Assembly: GCA_947471105.1 (NCBI GenBank)
Contig: CANIYB010000138.1
Location: forward strand, 1 to 6,694
From: Cytophagaceae bacterium
Lineage (GTDB): Bacteria; Bacteroidota; Bacteroidia; Cytophagales; Spirosomataceae
Length of the DNA: 6,694 nt
Reading direction: 5' to 3'
This document shows positions 6,647 to 6,694 of the stretch, piece after piece; within the stretch, counting starts at the first letter, position 1; each line of letters begins with the position of its first letter. Below the pieces are notes generated by a model. The model did no database searches and was not told the DNA's origin. It saw only the letters and a program-made list of their open reading frames with translations. Made by a program: the position numbers and the translations under genes.

Positions 6647-6694
6647 TTATTTTTTGGGACTTGCTTTCGCTTTGAATGGGCGATCAAATACACC
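6647..6694 (-). CDS. Possible C-terminal end of a convergent gene (partial, unidentified)
   Basis: Read on the - strand from the window edge, the frame starting at 6694 gives fifteen residues, GVFDRPFKAKASPKK, then TAA at 6649-6647. The Lys/Pro-rich tail, the ordinary codons and the location 12 bases from a bidirectional terminator fit the end of a gene pointing towards nuoJ. The evidence is weak: a second - strand frame is also open until a stop at 6636-6634, and fifteen residues are too few to identify a family. The gene could equally be absent and this simply intergenic DNA. Confidence 0.35.
   Translation of the reverse strand, partial: GVFDRPFKAKASPKK

Overview
The window is a stretch of a respiratory complex I (NADH:quinone oxidoreductase, nuo) operon, all read on the + strand. 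It holds the 3' end of nuoD, then nuoE, nuoF, a glycosyltransferase gene, nuoG, nuoH, nuoI and nuoJ, and ends in a strong hairpin terminator. The source is most likely a member of the Bacteroidota. The grounds are moderately AT-rich DNA, NuoG of the short type (341 residues, no molybdopterin-oxidoreductase-like C-terminal domain), the wording of the NuoH, NuoI and NuoG motifs, and A-rich start regions that almost all lack a Shine-Dalgarno sequence. A genus cannot be named from this sequence.

Layout: positions 1-369 are the last 122 codons of nuoD. nuoE (373-867) and nuoF (874-2214) complete the NADH-dehydrogenase module, with the [2Fe-2S] N1a, FMN and [4Fe-4S] N3 sites visible. A GT-B fold glycosyltransferase of the GT4 type (2223-3377) follows only 8 bases after nuoF. 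nuoG starts 6 bases after it, so the gene sits inside the operon between two partners of one module. nuoG (3384-4409) has ligands for N1b, N5 and N4 plus an extra Cys-rich patch. nuoH (4411-5535), nuoI (5540-6058) and nuoJ (6066-6581) supply the quinone-site membrane subunit, the two-cluster ferredoxin-like subunit and a membrane-arm subunit. Gaps between genes are 1-8 bases, so the whole block is probably one transcript. No gap has room for a conventional intergenic promoter, and no stretch over 300 bases lacks a gene.

How the genes work together: NuoE, F and G take electrons from NADH through FMN and a chain of Fe-S clusters. NuoI and NuoD pass them to quinone at the interface with NuoH. 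NuoJ belongs to the proton-pumping membrane arm. The other membrane subunits (K, L, M, N) are absent here: a near-perfect 18-bp inverted repeat follows nuoJ directly, and the last 48 bases may be the end of a gene on the opposite strand.

The points most worth a second look are the glycosyltransferase inside the operon and the termination of the operon after nuoJ. Lesser ones are the altered last residue of NuoD and the Cys-rich tail of the shortened NuoG. I found no mobile element, CRISPR array, RNA gene or clearly new multi-gene system.
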